64,000 nt of DNA, from the NCBI RefSeq assembly GCF_007747655.1, contig NZ_CP036274.1, forward strand, positions 868,001 to 932,000, in the 5' to 3' direction. A model generated the notes under the pieces. The model saw only the letters and a program-made list of their open reading frames with translations, was not told the DNA's origin and did not search any database. Position numbers and translations under genes: made by a program. Shown here piece by piece: positions 24,865 through 36,080 of this stretch. The first letter of the stretch is position 1; each line of letters begins with the position of its first letter. The stretch comes from Anatilimnocola aggregata (GTDB lineage Bacteria; Planctomycetota; Planctomycetia; Pirellulales; Pirellulaceae).

Positions 24865-27800
24865 TTACTTGGGTGGAGTTGCGGGAGCGGCTTCGTCGCA
24901 ATTGATGATGCATTGGGGGAATGCCTGCTTAACGGCGGCGACGCCGGCCGGATCGAGATTATTCTTTTCGCCCTCTATGAGGGTCAGGTTTTTGCAGGTC
25001 AACAGCGGGCGCAGATCCACGATCTTCGTGTAGCCACAGAACAACCGGCTGAGGGGCGAATTCGACAGAGGAGTCAGGTCCGCCGTCGGCGTGTCGCCAA
25101 TGTTTAATGATGTTAATGGCATTCCGATCAGCGGACTGAGATCGGTAACGTTGCTATGACATACATTAAGAAACGAGATTGGCATTCCACGTAACGGGCT
25201 GAGATCTGAAAACGGCTTGCGCTGATTATCGCTCGCGACGAGGTCGAGCACGTAGAGCTTGGCAAACGCGCGCACTGGCGACACATCGCGCAGGTTGTCA
25301 AGACGCAGCCGAATTCCAAACACGGCTCCCCCGTTGAGCACCGGTTCTGCTTCGCCTTGATTGCCGCGAATGATTCCATCAAATCCCGGGTTGAGTGCGA
25401 CCAACTTCTTGCTGACAGCTGCGATTTGTTCATTCGCGGGAAGCTGTTGCGTTTCGGCGACCCATTGTTGGAACGCAGGCGATTGCCACGGCCTTATTTC
25501 GGTCGGCGGCGCGGCGGTCGGCTCGAGGACCATTTGTTTGCCTTGATCGCCGTCCATGCCGACCAGTGTGATGCGGCACCAAGGAACTAGCTTGGCAAAT
25601 CGCTGAGCCGCGGGGAGCCGCGCCGCATGACCGTCCTGATAGCCGCTAAAATTCAGGCGAGTCAGCCGCGGCAAGGGGCCGAACTCTTCCAACTTCGCGT
25701 GATTGATGTTGTAAAGCCGTAGGTCTTGGAGCGACGTCAAACGTGCGACCTGACGTTCCCAGTCCGGGTAGGCGACGTATTGCAGGCCCAGCGATTCCAA
25801 TTGGTTAAACGCAGCCAGAAATGCAGGGTCCGTATCCTTGGGGCCGATGCGTCCCAAGGAGAGCTGGCGCAGGTTGACCAGCGTTGCCAACTGCGGCAGC
25901 CCGTCTTTGGTCACCGGGGATGACGACACGTCGAAAACGCCCTTGAGCGATTCCAGATCGGCGAGCGTTGCGAGGCGTTTTAGCACTTCGTCGGTGACGG
26001 CCGCGCCGTTGTTGTAGTCAAGCGCGACGCCGACGATTGTCGCGGGCGAGGTTGGCGGCGTCGCGGTTGGCTTGAGCGTGGTTTCCGTGTACGGTCCCGA
26101 ACGCAACGTGAGCGTCGCCCTGAGCCCTTGCAGCCAGACGATGTCCTCGGGCTTCGACGGCGCAAGGGGCCAGCGAAGGGCCGCGGCTGCCGGCGTCCCA
26201 CTGCGCAGCGGTTTCATCACGCCGCGGGTCGTGGTCAGCTTGGCTTCGATGAGTTTTGTGGAGGCGGTCTTGGTGAGGTAACTCTCAAAAAAGAGTGTCG
26301 GCTCGGGGAGGTCGGGGCCGACGGCCGCTTGGAGTTGTGCGCGCGTGCCGGTCCATTCGAACACCGGCTTTCCAGTATCGACGACGACGATTCGGACTTC
26401 GTTCGCAGTGGGGCGAGTCACTTCGATCTGGACGTCGCGCCGCTTATTTTCGCCGAAGTGCGATCGCACTTCGGAGCTCGGGTTGGTGGAAGCGTCCGCC
26501 TTGGGCCCTCCCAATTGGAGGATCACCCGACCAGCACTAAAGGCGACGACCAGGCCTTTCGACTCGAAGGGGAGCGTCACCTTGGGATATCCCCGATCGG
26601 CCGAGAAGGCTAGTCGCAACGAATACTCCTCGCCCGGATCGACAGGCAAACGGAGCAAGTAGTTCACGCCCGCCGTTGCCGCGGTGTGCAACTCCGCCCC
26701 TTGCCTGGTCCACTCGCCCCTCAGCACGTCTTGGCTCAGATCGACGAATGGCAAGAGATCGACTTCCGTCGCCGCCGCACCCGGCGCGGGCAGCGCGATT
26801 GGCAGCACGACGCGGCCGAAGCCGGAGTAATTTGTCTTTTCTACTTCGGTCTCGTCGGCCCAGAAATCGGCGCGTGCGAAACTATTGACCGTTCGGCGAT
26901 CTACTCCGCCACCGTCCTTGCCCGAGCCGCCGCGCTTGATCCGAAATGCCCCGACGTCTTCCCGAGGATCGTCGCGACGGCTAAGCAGCCCCGCCGAGTA
27001 CGGACCGCCGCCGCGAGCAGTGCAGTCCCAACACGTCTCACTCGACCCAGCGTATAGGCCAACCAGACCGAACGGATTGGGGGCAGCGCACTGTCTCTTG
27101 AACTCGACGTCGTTGACGCTGTCATTACCGAAGTACCAGAGCGTGTTCGTACCCGCGCGGCAGGCATATTCCCATTGGGCCTCGGTGGGCAAGCGGTAGC
27201 CGTCGGCATCGTCGATGGGTGTGATCTGCGCCCCTTCGATCCGGTAGGCGGGCCGCTTCCCTTCGCGCTCGCTCAGCTTATTGCAAAACGCGATCGCGTC
27301 GGGCCAGGCCACGTAGCTCGACAACGGTTTGTTCGGATCCTGCTCCATCTCGGGTCGTAGTTGCCCGACGACGTCGCGATAGCGGCCGGACGTGACTTCC
27401 TCTACTTCCATGTAGAACGGCCGCGTGATTCGTACGGGATGCGCCGGCCGCGCATGAACTAGTTGCCTATTCAATCGATCTTCTTTCACACCCGTCAGCC
27501 GCATCAACTCTTCGTCGGTATACTCCGGGCCAAGCCCCATCTGGAACTCGCCCGGCGGAACGAGTCGGAACTTCATGCCCAGGCCGTTGGTGAATTCGAC
27601 CGGCTTGCCGAGATACCTCGCCCAAGATTCTTGATGCTTCAGCGCAGCCGCCGTATCGAAGGGAAAGACTGCCGGGGGCGGTGCTTGCGAAGTGGTGGGA
27701 GATGGCACGGCGACAGCCTTCAGCAAGTCGTCGTCGCGGATGACCCACAGCGTACGACCGTCGCCAGAGATGGACACGGCCAGGTTCGCCGCGCGAAATT

Positions 27801-30800
27801 CGGGGCCGAGTTCGATTGGGTTTTCGAACGGTGCGTCGATCGTGGGACGCGTCGCCATCCAAATGGCTTTGGGCGCTTCGGGGGTCCGATCTTCGGCCAC
27901 CACCGCCACCAGCGTGAGGCCGTCGTTGGTAATGGATGTCGAACGGAGATTGCCCAAACCGTCGATTGCTTGGCCGATTGGCTGCACCGACGCGAATTCC
28001 TGGTCAGGCCCAGTTCGCCGCGCTACACGACCGACCGATTGCTGCGAGGAAGTCGTCCGCGTAAACGTCAGCCACCGGCCATCGGCAGAGAGGCCGGGAT
28101 ACCAAGAGCGACCAGGCTCATTGATCTCGGTTCCTAGCCGGACGGGTGCGCTAAATGGTTGGGCGGCGTCGGCACGGGCGGTCGACCACAATGCTTCGCC
28201 TGCCGATCGTTTAGAGAAGAAGACTAGCGTTTTGCGATCCTGCGAAATCGTCGCGTAATTGTCTTCCGATTCGTTTGCCACTTTGCCATTGACGATCGGC
28301 CCCAAATTCACCGGTGTGGGCCAAGGATCGCCGACACGCTCGCGGGTCGTAAGCACCACGTCGCGATCTTTGCCCGGGGTACTTCCGACCAACGTCATGC
28401 CGTCGTGGCCGATAAACGGCGCAGATACCTTGGGCAAACTCCCCGGCCCGTTGCGGGCTTCGGTCGCCACGATTTTCCATCTGCTGCCAGCTGAAGACGG
28501 AGACGTCGCACTCGGCCGCGCTGGGGCAGTAGCATTCGGCGCAGTACCACTTTTCGGCACGCGGCGGGTCTGCCAAAGATCAGTACTACCCTGTCCACCT
28601 GGGCGATCCGACATAAACACTAACGTCGTATCATCAGCTGAGAGCGCAGGACAACCATCGCGAATGTCGGCTCGGCCGCGAGGCAGATTCAACGGCGTCA
28701 CCGTTTCAAACGGTTGGTCGGTGTTAGCTCGTGTGCTGACCCAAAGCTGCGAATCTTCTTTGGTGGTGACGGCAAAAATCAATGCTCGACCGTCCGACGA
28801 TAGAACGGAATTCATGGTATTGCTGATCTCCGTCATTGCCGGATGGCGTGGCAGGAGAAACGGAGCTGGAGTTCCGAACGGCGCATTGATCTTGGGTCGC
28901 TGACTGAGCCAATATCGATCCCGTAGAAATCCGGCTCGCTCCGAGCGAAACAACAGTGTGAGGCCGTCTGCCGACAGGTTCGGTTCGCAATCCATAGCCG
29001 TTGAATTTAACTCGGCCAAAGGTTTGGGGGCGTCGAACGGAACGTGGATCGAACGGCGACGTGCTTCCCAAAGATCAGTGAATTGCAGATCCGTCGTTCC
29101 TTTGGCAAACCGGCGAAACACGATCGAAAGGCCGTCTGTCGAAAGAGTTGGCGAAGTCGATCCATGTTCGGCGAAGACAGGGTCGGTTCCCAAAGGTTGA
29201 GGGGCGCTGAAAGGAGCATCGACCGACGTGCGCGTCGCCATTACCATTTTTGAGCGACTGTTGCTGTAACTGAAATAAACCAAAGTGAGCCCATCGCCTG
29301 ACAGGGTTGGACTTACTTCGGCAGACGCGCCGTTGATCAACGGGCCCAGATTCTCCGGCTCGGTCCAAACATAATCGGGCGAGGTAAGCACCTCGGCCGG
29401 CGAAGGCATCGAACTTCTCCGGGCTCCCCTGACGTTAACCCACTTGGCCCCGACGATCTTGCCGTGGTGGTTGTTGCCGCTGGAGTCGTTGAGCACGTCG
29501 CCCTTCCCGTCGTCACAGTGGTAGAGCGCCACCGTGTCGGCGTCCGGCTCGAACCGCTTGTAGGGGACGAAGTTCTCGGTATACCGAGCCTTGTTCGATA
29601 CACGAATTTCGTAAGCCTGCCCGGTAAAGAACATGGGGTTCTTCTCATCGGGTAGCCTGCCCAACAAAATCGGACCGATGTTCGCCGCCTTGAGTTCTCC
29701 TGGGCCGTAGTTTTGTGGAAACTCGGGGAAGCGCAAGCCGTCGACGAAAAGCGCGATCTTGCTCCCATCCCACACCCAGGCGAAATGGACGGCCTTTCCG
29801 GGTTCGACATCCTTTCGGCGAGTCAGATTGTATCCATTAGCCGTCTGGCTGAGTTGGGCCTCCCACATCTTCCCTCGGATCACCAAACCGGACCATTTGC
29901 GTCCCGAAAAATGAACTAGACCAGCGTTTTCCAGGTCGTCCGGCAACTGGGCAATCACGTACCCTTCCACGGTGAATGGCCTCTTCCCGTCGTACTCAAT
30001 GGGCAATTCGGCCCAACTGCTGCCGGTAAACGACAGGGCACCGATCGAACCTGATGCAGCCGGGTCGGCATCGTTGTTAACCCACTTGGCCCCGACGATC
30101 TTGCCGTGGTGATTGTTGCCGGAGGAGTCGATCAGGACGTCGCCGGTTCCTTCGTCGCAATGGTAAAGCACAAGCGTACTGGAATCTTTGCTAAAGCGAT
30201 CGCCACGTGCGGGGGGCGCAAAGTTGCCCTGATAACGGGCAACATTGGAAACGCGCACTTCGTCGATCAAGCCGGTGTGAACCCAGCCAAGCCGTAAGTC
30301 ATGTCTTTGCTTGAGAAAGTCCTCATCAAGGTCCAGGTTCTTGGTTCCGACGAGAGCACCGTTCACATAGAGGCGGATTTGCTTCTTTTCGTAAACGCCT
30401 GCCAAGTGCGTGGGGCGGTCGGTTGGAGCGGAGTGAACAATCTCACCTTGTTTCCAAACGCGGAAATGCCACTGACCATTTTCGCCACCGAGGTTGAGCA
30501 GGTCATAGAAAAACACCGACGAAGGAACTTTATCTGGAACCACTTGTTGCACAGCATCTGGATGCAACCAGGCTTCGAGAGTGAGTGGTCCCGAAAGATC
30601 GACCTCGACGGGGCAGGTAACAACACTATCGACGTCGAACTGCAGTGCGAAGTTGGGGGAAGACACTGCGTTACGCGATGCAGTCGGCCTCCCACTAGTT
30701 TCGTCTGCTTTCACAATCGCTGTGCCTCCATCGGGCACTTTGACCTTTGCTACTTCATTCCCATCTTTGTCCTTAATGATGACCCACACACCGAGCGCGA

Positions 30801-32172
30801 TCAGAAGCAGGCCGCCCAGCCCGCCGGCGACAAGCGCGAGCGGTTGTCGCCACCAAGGACCGCGGGGCCTCTTGAGTGAGCGATCGCTGGCGACCTGGAT
30901 CGATCGTTGTGAGATAGGATCCGTCGTGGCTTGCGAGTTGTTGAGCGCGATTGTTGGGGAAACGTCGGCCGCTGAGTTGGCAGTCGTGCGTGGCTGTTCG
31001 GCAAGGGCCGCTCCGCTGGTCGTTGCCTTGTTGCCCGAGAACGATTGAAAGAAGGAGCCGAGCTTGCTCTCCGCTGCAGGCTTGGCGACAGGACCGGACG
31101 CCTTGGCAGCGAGGGCGATGAGAGCCCCTTCGACCTCGGCCATTGTTTGATAGCGGGCTTCCGGTTTCTTGGCCACCATTCGCTCGAAGATTGCCACCAA
31201 CTCTTTGGGCGCATCGGGCCGCTGCGTGGCGAGGGGCGGAATTGGCTTCTGCTGGTGCGCCATCAGCTTTTGCACGAGTGATTCACCCTCGTACATGTTC
31301 TGCGCGGTGAGTAATCGATAGAGCGTGCAGCCCAGCGAGTAAATATCGGCCCGGCCGTCGGCATGGCGAGTATCGAAGGCCTGCTCCGGTGCCATGTAGT
31401 CGACAGTCCCCATTACGTCGCCCGATTTGGTAAGCCCGTCCTGAACGGCACCATCATCGAAACGAGCGAGACCCATATCGAGAATCTTGACGACGCCCTC
31501 TTGATCCAGCAGCAGGTTGGCCGGCTTGATATCGCGATGAACGACTCCCTTGCTGTGGGCAAAGGCGAGCCCCTTCGCCGTCTGGCGAATGTAATCAACG
31601 GCTTGCGCGACCGGCAGCGCGCCGGACGAAGCGACGATGTGTGACAGGTCGCGTCCCGCGACGTGTTCCATCACCAGAAAATGCTGTCCCTTGGCGTGCC
31701 CTGCATCGTAGGCCACGACAATGTTGGGATGGACCAACTTGGCGGCTGCTTCAACTTCGCGCTCGAACCGCTTGATGGCCGCATCGTCTTTGGTGAGGGA
31801 AGTCGGCAGCAGCTTGATCGCCACCAGGCGTTTCATGCGGCGATGCTGGGCCTTGAAGACTTGCCCCATGCCGCCAGCGCCGATCCGGGCGAGCAACACG
31901 TAGTCGCCCAGCACCAGTGGAGTCTGACTGCCGGCCAGCAACTCCTCAGCCTGAAACTTGGTGAGCTTCTCGCGCTCGACGAGCAGCTTGGCGAGGGCTG
32001 CGCCATCTTTTGGCCGCTGGCCGGCTGGGAGTTCGTTCCACAGCCCTTTGATTTCGTCAGCCGACGAAAGCCCCGCGACGATGACGGACTTTGCAAATTG
32101 ATCGGCACCGACAGCCACGGCAGGTTCTCCAGCAGCCCCCCATTCTAACCAGATGGGCCAGGTTTTCGCCAC
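24865..32172 (-). CDS. Giant multidomain membrane Ser/Thr protein kinase
   Basis: A 2435-residue product in one uninterrupted frame. A cytosolic kinase domain spans about residues 91-353: glycine loop IGAGGMGQV (97-105), catalytic Lys 120 in [16 protein letters not shown] with Asp 214, DMG (232-234) in place of DFG, and APE (261-263). One membrane segment follows (about 445-466). The exported part holds two LamG/concanavalin-like domains (about 500-675 and 705-915), PD40/TolB-like propeller repeats (about 920-1500; [10 protein letters not shown] and relatives), a formylglycine-generating-enzyme-like domain (about 1530-1790; [30 protein letters not shown]) and C-terminal leucine-rich repeats (about 2060-2430). 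It presumably senses an extracellular polymer and signals inward; substrates are unknown. The start is GTG without a strong ribosome site. The gene before it in the same orientation encodes a small membrane protein. Confidence 0.9.
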   Translation of the reverse strand: MAKTWPIWLEWGAAGEPAVAVGADQFAKSVIVAGLSSADEIKGLWNELPAGQRPKDGAALAKLLVEREKLTKFQAEELLAGSQTPLVLGDYVLLARIGAGGMGQVFKAQHRRMKRLVAIKLLPTSLTKDDAAIKRFEREVEAAAKLVHPNIVVAYDAGHAKGQHFLVMEHVAGRDLSHIVASSGALPVAQAVDYIRQTAKGLAFAHSKGVVHRDIKPANLLLDQEGVVKILDMGLARFDDGAVQDGLTKSGDVMGTVDYMAPEQAFDTRHADGRADIYSLGCTLYRLLTAQNMYEGESLVQKLMAHQQKPIPPLATQRPDAPKELVAIFERMVAKKPEARYQTMAEVEGALIALAAKASGPVAKPAAESKLGSFFQSFSGNKATTSGAALAEQPRTTANSAADVSPTIALNNSQATTDPISQRSIQVASDRSLKRPRGPWWRQPLALVAGGLGGLLLIALGVWVIIKDKDGNEVAKVKVPDGGTAIVKADETSGRPTASRNAVSSPNFALQFDVDSVVTCPVEVDLSGPLTLEAWLHPDAVQQVVPDKVPSSVFFYDLLNLGGENGQWHFRVWKQGEIVHSAPTDRPTHLAGVYEKKQIRLYVNGALVGTKNLDLDEDFLKQRHDLRLGWVHTGLIDEVRVSNVARYQGNFAPPARGDRFSKDSSTLVLYHCDEGTGDVLIDSSGNNHHGKIVGAKWVNNDADPAASGSIGALSFTGSSWAELPIEYDGKRPFTVEGYVIAQLPDDLENAGLVHFSGRKWSGLVIRGKMWEAQLSQTANGYNLTRRKDVEPGKAVHFAWVWDGSKIALFVDGLRFPEFPQNYGPGELKAANIGPILLGRLPDEKNPMFFTGQAYEIRVSNKARYTENFVPYKRFEPDADTVALYHCDDGKGDVLNDSSGNNHHGKIVGAKWVNVRGARRSSMPSPAEVLTSPDYVWTEPENLGPLINGASAEVSPTLSGDGLTLVYFSYSNSRSKMVMATRTSVDAPFSAPQPLGTDPVFAEHGSTSPTLSTDGLSIVFRRFAKGTTDLQFTDLWEARRRSIHVPFDAPKPLAELNSTAMDCEPNLSADGLTLLFRSERAGFLRDRYWLSQRPKINAPFGTPAPFLLPRHPAMTEISNTMNSVLSSDGRALIFAVTTKEDSQLWVSTRANTDQPFETVTPLNLPRGRADIRDGCPALSADDTTLVFMSDRPGGQGSTDLWQTRRVPKSGTAPNATAPARPSATSPSSAGSRWKIVATEARNGPGSLPKVSAPFIGHDGMTLVGSTPGKDRDVVLTTRERVGDPWPTPVNLGPIVNGKVANESEDNYATISQDRKTLVFFSKRSAGEALWSTARADAAQPFSAPVRLGTEINEPGRSWYPGLSADGRWLTFTRTTSSQQSVGRVARRTGPDQEFASVQPIGQAIDGLGNLRSTSITNDGLTLVAVVAEDRTPEAPKAIWMATRPTIDAPFENPIELGPEFRAANLAVSISGDGRTLWVIRDDDLLKAVAVPSPTTSQAPPPAVFPFDTAAALKHQESWARYLGKPVEFTNGLGMKFRLVPPGEFQMGLGPEYTDEELMRLTGVKEDRLNRQLVHARPAHPVRITRPFYMEVEEVTSGRYRDVVGQLRPEMEQDPNKPLSSYVAWPDAIAFCNKLSEREGKRPAYRIEGAQITPIDDADGYRLPTEAQWEYACRAGTNTLWYFGNDSVNDVEFKRQCAAPNPFGLVGLYAGSSETCWDCTARGGGPYSAGLLSRRDDPREDVGAFRIKRGGSGKDGGGVDRRTVNSFARADFWADETEVEKTNYSGFGRVVLPIALPAPGAAATEVDLLPFVDLSQDVLRGEWTRQGAELHTAATAGVNYLLRLPVDPGEEYSLRLAFSADRGYPKVTLPFESKGLVVAFSAGRVILQLGGPKADASTNPSSEVRSHFGENKRRDVQIEVTRPTANEVRIVVVDTGKPVFEWTGTRAQLQAAVGPDLPEPTLFFESYLTKTASTKLIEAKLTTTRGVMKPLRSGTPAAAALRWPLAPSKPEDIVWLQGLRATLTLRSGPYTETTLKPTATPPTSPATIVGVALDYNNGAAVTDEVLKRLATLADLESLKGVFDVSSSPVTKDGLPQLATLVNLRQLSLGRIGPKDTDPAFLAAFNQLESLGLQYVAYPDWERQVARLTSLQDLRLYNINHAKLEEFGPLPRLTRLNFSGYQDGHAARLPAAQRFAKLVPWCRITLVGMDGDQGKQMVLEPTAAPPTEIRPWQSPAFQQWVAETQQLPANEQIAAVSKKLVALNPGFDGIIRGNQGEAEPVLNGGAVFGIRLRLDNLRDVSPVRAFAKLYVLDLVASDNQRKPFSDLSPLRGMPISFLNVCHSNVTDLSPLIGMPLTSLNIGDTPTADLTPLSNSPLSRLFCGYTKIVDLRPLLTCKNLTLIEGEKNNLDPAGVAAVKQAFPQCIINCDEAAPATPPK
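29434..29479 (-). repeat. Intragenic direct repeat in kinase gene, copy 2
   Basis: 46 bases matching 30075-30120 with a single difference. Both encode the LamG-terminal phrase [14 protein letters not shown]. Such identity at the DNA level points to a fairly recent duplication or gene conversion of the LamG module. Confidence 0.7.
30075..30120 (-). repeat. Intragenic direct repeat in kinase gene, copy 1
   Basis: Partner of the repeat at 29434-29479, 641 bases away, ending the first LamG-like domain. Confidence 0.7.
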
Positions 32173-32220
32173 ACTTCAATGGTGCGGAATTGAAGCCGAA
32201 GCGTGCCGGGACTCTCCGTA

Positions 32221-32700
32221 TCAAAGCCAAAAGCGTTCACGCTGTTTGCGGGTTAGTTGTTGATAGGCGTCGGTGTCTTTCGCCAGGCGGTCGAGAAATC
32301 CAATGGCCAGTTCCCACGCCATGCTCTCGCGCTCGGCCTGAGTAATCACCTTCAATAACTCGCTCGCATAGGAGCCAAACATATAGACCTGCGTGGGGCG
32401 AGGCACCGCTTTGTTGTTGGCCAGAATGGCCAGGTGCTCGATCTCGAGCAGCATAAGGTGAAACTTGCGTTCCATGTCGCAATTTGTTGGGTCGCGCACC
32501 AGGGTCCGGCTCTCGATCGCCGCAATATTCTGCGCGATGTAGCTTCCTTCGTCGAACAGCCGCAGATGCGCCTCGATGAACCGCGACAGATTCTCAATGC
32601 GGCGATTGCGAATCTGCGCGTACGAGTTCAGCGCGAAGACCGACAGCGCAACGATGGCCGTTACGACTGTCGCATAATCGCGCAGCTGGCTGGTATCCAC
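32221..32700 (-). CDS. Small membrane-anchored hypothetical protein
   Basis: A 159-residue protein with one N-terminal membrane segment (about residues 8-27, YATVVTAIVALSVFALNSYA) and a helical cytosolic domain, the build of DUF4760-like proteins of unknown function. The start is GTG at 32700 with AGGG upstream. It ends 48 bases before the kinase start and begins 49 bases after the baeRF stop, so the three genes may be one transcript. Confidence 0.65.
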   Translation of the reverse strand: MDTSQLRDYATVVTAIVALSVFALNSYAQIRNRRIENLSRFIEAHLRLFDEGSYIAQNIAAIESRTLVRDPTNCDMERKFHLMLLEIEHLAILANNKAVPRPTQVYMFGSYASELLKVITQAERESMAWELAIGFLDRLAKDTDAYQQLTRKQRERFWL

Positions 32701-32748
32701 AGGACAACCCTGCTATCGACGGAAAGGGAGAGAGGACGCAATCAGCGC

Positions 32749-33831
32749 TTAGCTGCGGACCACGACCGCGATCTTTTGATGAACTTCCAGATCGTCCTCT
32801 CCATAAAAGTAAACTTCACCACCGGCTTCCATGACTCGTTCGATGACCTCATCGACCACATCGTCGAGCGCTGCCGGCCCATTACCCGTGAAGGGCATTA
32901 AGCGGTCACCTTCCGGGCTGATATCGGCCGGATACTTGAAGTTCTTTTCGACCAGCAACACGCGGACCTTGCCGCCGACCACAGCGCGCCAGACCTGATC
33001 GATTCCCGAAGCATGCCGACTCGCGCTCACCGCGTCATCGAGTTGCACCAGCGCTTCGGTACGACGAACCGTCGCGCCAGCTTCAAACACGGGCCACACC
33101 AACTTGCCGAGTGCCAGGGGGGCCGTCTTTTCGTGATTGCCGGCGAGCATGCCCACGATCGATGCCTGCTGCGAGGTCACCTCGCGATAGAAGGCCAAGT
33201 TCCGTTCGACGCCGACCACCACCAGCGGCAGCGGACTGGCTTTTTGAATCTTCGCGACCGCTTCGTCGACCGTGCGAAAATACTTCCGCATCGCTTCGTC
33301 GCGGATGGCTGAACGATTGACTCCCACACCGCCGGGCAGCTTCGCCGCGCCACCGGGTCCGCGATGCTCGAACGGAAACGGCGCCTTCGTGTGCTCTTCG
33401 AGCACGGTCGTCCAAGCGTCGTAGAAGTATGTAGTATGCCCCAACACCAGCACGCGATAAGGGACCGCGCGGTTCAAGGCATACACGAGATCGCGGGTCG
33501 CAAACGTCTCGTCCACGATGGCGCGAGGCTTCACTTTAAAGGGGAGATTGACCGCCAGCGATTCGGTCGCACTCGCAAACAGCGCCAAGCCATCGAGCGT
33601 ATGTTGCCAATCGACTTGCTTGACGAGTTCCTTCAAGTTGTTGACCACAGCCGCCACTTCACGCTTTTTAAATTCCTTTTGCAGGCGGGCAATCGCCTTG
33701 CTCACCAGGTTCTTCACCTTGATGGGATCGGCCTTGTTAGCCGGCGCCGTCCGATGCGTAGGGGCCAGAATCGAAACGGAGGGGTAAGCACTCTTGGCTT
33801 GAAAGGCCTTCAACTCAGAACGGGACAGCAT
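32749..33831 (-). CDS. Bacterial eRF1-like (baeRF family) protein
   Basis: A 360-residue protein with the three-domain build of archaeo-eukaryotic release factor 1 relatives found in bacteria. Recognisable parts are the N-terminal PSVSILAPTHRTAP, the central RVLVLGHTTYFYDAW, the loop region GPGGAAKLPGGVGVNRSAI, and the last domain LPLVVVGVERNLAFYREVT and VRVLLVEKNF. A GGQ peptide-release motif is not present, so stop-codon termination is unlikely; family members are proposed to act on stalled ribosomes or in stress and defence. AAGGA lies before ATG 33831. The family assignment is by pattern. Confidence 0.7.
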   Translation of the reverse strand: MLSRSELKAFQAKSAYPSVSILAPTHRTAPANKADPIKVKNLVSKAIARLQKEFKKREVAAVVNNLKELVKQVDWQHTLDGLALFASATESLAVNLPFKVKPRAIVDETFATRDLVYALNRAVPYRVLVLGHTTYFYDAWTTVLEEHTKAPFPFEHRGPGGAAKLPGGVGVNRSAIRDEAMRKYFRTVDEAVAKIQKASPLPLVVVGVERNLAFYREVTSQQASIVGMLAGNHEKTAPLALGKLVWPVFEAGATVRRTEALVQLDDAVSASRHASGIDQVWRAVVGGKVRVLLVEKNFKYPADISPEGDRLMPFTGNGPAALDDVVDEVIERVMEAGGEVYFYGEDDLEVHQKIAVVVRS

Positions 33832-34103
33832 GGAAAGGTCCTTGTGCAGGAAAAGAATAATCAGTAGCGAAACAGCGATGTCTTGCTCAGCAGATCAGAG
33901 TTGTAAGTTACCCTCGTTATCGGCCTCGCACTAGCTGCCCAACGTGCTCCTGCCACGGCTGGTGCGTTGCGCGGTTCAGCAGGGAATTGGGTGCTTCCCG
34001 GCGCGGCCCTGCCGGCGTATCGTAAGGCCGATCTCGCCAAATATGGTCGCATCGCACTACGTTGCGTGATCGAATTAGTACTTCAACGGAAGTGGGAGTT
34101 TTC

Positions 34104-34358
34104 ATGGATCGCCGGACCAAAAAAGTCGGTGTCGTCCTCGCCCTGGTGGCCATGGTCGTCTTCATCTTGCCGATGTGCGGCTGGCTGTGGTATTTGAGAG
34201 TTGCCAACGCCAACCTGGTTACTCGCACACGCGCAGTGGTGGAAAAGAACCCGCAGCTACAGGCTGCCTGGGAGCAGGCGATGCAGGATAAAATGCTGAC
34301 CGCGGCCGAGGCGAAAGCCATCGAAGATGCGGCCGGCCAGCCGGCTCCCGCGAACTGA
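34104..34358 (+). CDS. Small single-pass membrane protein
   Basis: An 84-residue protein: basic N terminus MDRRTKK, one membrane segment (about residues 8-32, VGVVLALVAMVVFILPMCGW), then a helical tail with TAAEAKAIEDAAGQ. GTGGGAG precedes the ATG at 34104. It lies alone between two minus-strand genes. No family recognised. Confidence 0.55.
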   Translation: MDRRTKKVGVVLALVAMVVFILPMCGWLWYLRVANANLVTRTRAVVEKNPQLQAAWEQAMQDKMLTAAEAKAIEDAAGQPAPAN

Positions 34359-34370
34359 GCGGCCCGCAAA

Positions 34371-35066
34371 TTAAAGCGTCTCGCGAGCGTCTTCTGCGCG
34401 TAAAGAGACTGATAAGTAGCAGCCGAACTCTTGGGGAAAGTTCGAGCCGACGCGGGCATGGACTTTTCCCTGACGGCCGAAGAAGCGAAAGCTGTCGTTG
34501 ACGGGGCAGAGCGCTTCGTGCCAGACGCCAGGATGAATGTAGAGGCCGGTGCCACCCTCCGAGTAGAACGCGACGAAGCTGTCGGGCGTGATGTCGTCGC
34601 CGGGAAGAGCCAACGTGGTGACGAAGGGACCAGGCTCCAGCGGAAAGAACAACTGGCCACCGTCAGGATGATAGTTGCACCGCCACAGCAGCAACTCTTC
34701 GCGCGGGGCCGTCTGCCGGTCTTCGCGGGCCTGGCTCGGTTGGCAAGTCCAACCCAACACATAGTCGTCATTCACCGCTTCGTTGCGGGCCCGCAGTACA
34801 TCGCCGTGCCACTTAAAGGCAAACATCCCTTCGGTGGTGCCACCTTGATCGCCGGTCCCCGGTTCCACTTGCCGCCACCCCAGCGAAGGCCAGCGCACGA
34901 TCTCGACCTTGCGCGCATCCGGATGCTCGATGATCTCGCCGAAGCCGCGCAAGTTCGCAGCGGTCGCTTTGACGAGCGGCACTCGATGCACCGGCATATC
35001 GGGCATCGTCGCTGCCAAGGGCTTGAGATTCGGAGCAGCCAAAGTCGCCGCAATCGCATCGGGCAT
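34371..35066 (-). CDS. Ureidoglycolate lyase (AllA)-family protein
   Basis: A 231-residue cupin-fold protein matching the ureidoglycolate lyase family, which splits ureidoglycolate into glyoxylate and urea in purine breakdown. Family-like phrases are KVEIVRWPSLGWRQV, GDQGGTTEGMF, CNYHPDGGQLFFP, PFVTTLALPGDD and GLYIHPGVWHEA (His ligands). It is longer than the ~165 residues of AllA because of an N-terminal extension. GAGGGAG lies before the ATG at 35066; the longer frame was rejected. It follows an AlkD-like gene after 26 bases. No other allantoin gene is nearby, so the true substrate is uncertain. Confidence 0.75.
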   Translation of the reverse strand: MPDAIAATLAAPNLKPLAATMPDMPVHRVPLVKATAANLRGFGEIIEHPDARKVEIVRWPSLGWRQVEPGTGDQGGTTEGMFAFKWHGDVLRARNEAVNDDYVLGWTCQPSQAREDRQTAPREELLLWRCNYHPDGGQLFFPLEPGPFVTTLALPGDDITPDSFVAFYSEGGTGLYIHPGVWHEALCPVNDSFRFFGRQGKVHARVGSNFPQEFGCYLSVSLRAEDARETL

Positions 35067-35092
35067 TCTGAAGTTCTCCCTCTGAAACGTGT

Positions 35093-35860
35093 TCACCCTT
35101 GCCGCTTCACCATTTCGTTAATCCAGATCGGGGCGAAGGGTGAGGTGCAGCCTTTGGAACAAGGATAATCGCGATAGAGCCCCAACTCATCACCGATCGC
35201 GATGGCGCGCTTGCGTAGCTTGGGGAAGTGGATGCCGATTTCGGCGAGACAAGCATTCATTGTCCATTGCACTTCGGGCATGGCGGTGGCCATCTCCTGC
35301 TCGATGCGACCGAGCAGCGCTTCCAGGTCGAGCCCGTCGGGGCTCTTTGCAACGCGGCCAGCTGTCAGTTGCCAGCCAGAACGGGCCGTCCAGCGGTCTT
35401 TCGAAGTTAGCCATTTTTTGCGCAGCGTTTCTTTGTCGGCATGCTCCTTCACGACATAGGAATGGAGCCAATCGGCCACCCATGTAAAGGAGATCGACTT
35501 CACCATTTGCTCCAACTCAGCGGACGATAGGAGTTTGACATCGATCAGGAGCGTCGCCAGTTGCTGGGCGTCCACGTTGCCGGTTTTCCACAACGACAAG
35601 GCCAACTCGTGATTGGTCTTGATCTTGTCCGCAAGCTTACGAATGTCGCCGCGTTTCACCCCGAACTGATTGTCACCAGCGCCGGCGCCCCAAGCCCCGC
35701 CCTTAGCGTTTTGCGCCCGCACACTTGCATTGCCCAACGACTTCAGCTGGCTGAGCGTTTCTTCCAGAGTGAAGGTCTTGCCCTTCGGCGACGCGGGTGC
35801 CGCTTTGGCCTTCGCTACTTTGGGTTTCGTCGCCGTCTTGGGCGTCACTTTCTTTGCCAT
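35093..35860 (-). CDS. DNA alkylation repair (AlkD-like) HEAT-repeat protein
   Basis: A 255-residue all-helical protein of the AlkD/COG4912 group, glycosylases that excise alkylated purines without flipping the base. Seen: GVKRGDIRKLADKIK early in the fold, AQQLATLLIDVKLL, WVADWLHSYVVKEH, and the family's C-terminal CTSPFAPIWINEMV. The first ~28 residues are Lys/Ala/Pro-rich (TKPKVAKAKAAPASPKGK), an extra DNA-binding tail like those on other planctomycete proteins. AAGGCAGG stands before the ATG. It is first in a pair with the AllA-like gene. Confidence 0.8.
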   Translation of the reverse strand: MAKKVTPKTATKPKVAKAKAAPASPKGKTFTLEETLSQLKSLGNASVRAQNAKGGAWGAGAGDNQFGVKRGDIRKLADKIKTNHELALSLWKTGNVDAQQLATLLIDVKLLSSAELEQMVKSISFTWVADWLHSYVVKEHADKETLRKKWLTSKDRWTARSGWQLTAGRVAKSPDGLDLEALLGRIEQEMATAMPEVQWTMNACLAEIGIHFPKLRKRAIAIGDELGLYRDYPCSKGCTSPFAPIWINEMVKRQG

Positions 35861-36080
35861 CGTACCTGCCTTCTAATTTCCGATATCCCCAAAATGCTGG
35901 AGCCCGATGACGGCCTTCCTTACAAGTGCTTTGTAACAAATCGGCCCGTGTTGCGCTTCACCATTCTATGACCCCGAACCTTAGCAGCGTTACTACCATT
36001 CCGCCTGCATTGTTGCCGTCCTCACGACGCCAGTTTACGAAACAGAGTTTGCCAATCGGTGAGAAAACGGAGTCTTCGTC

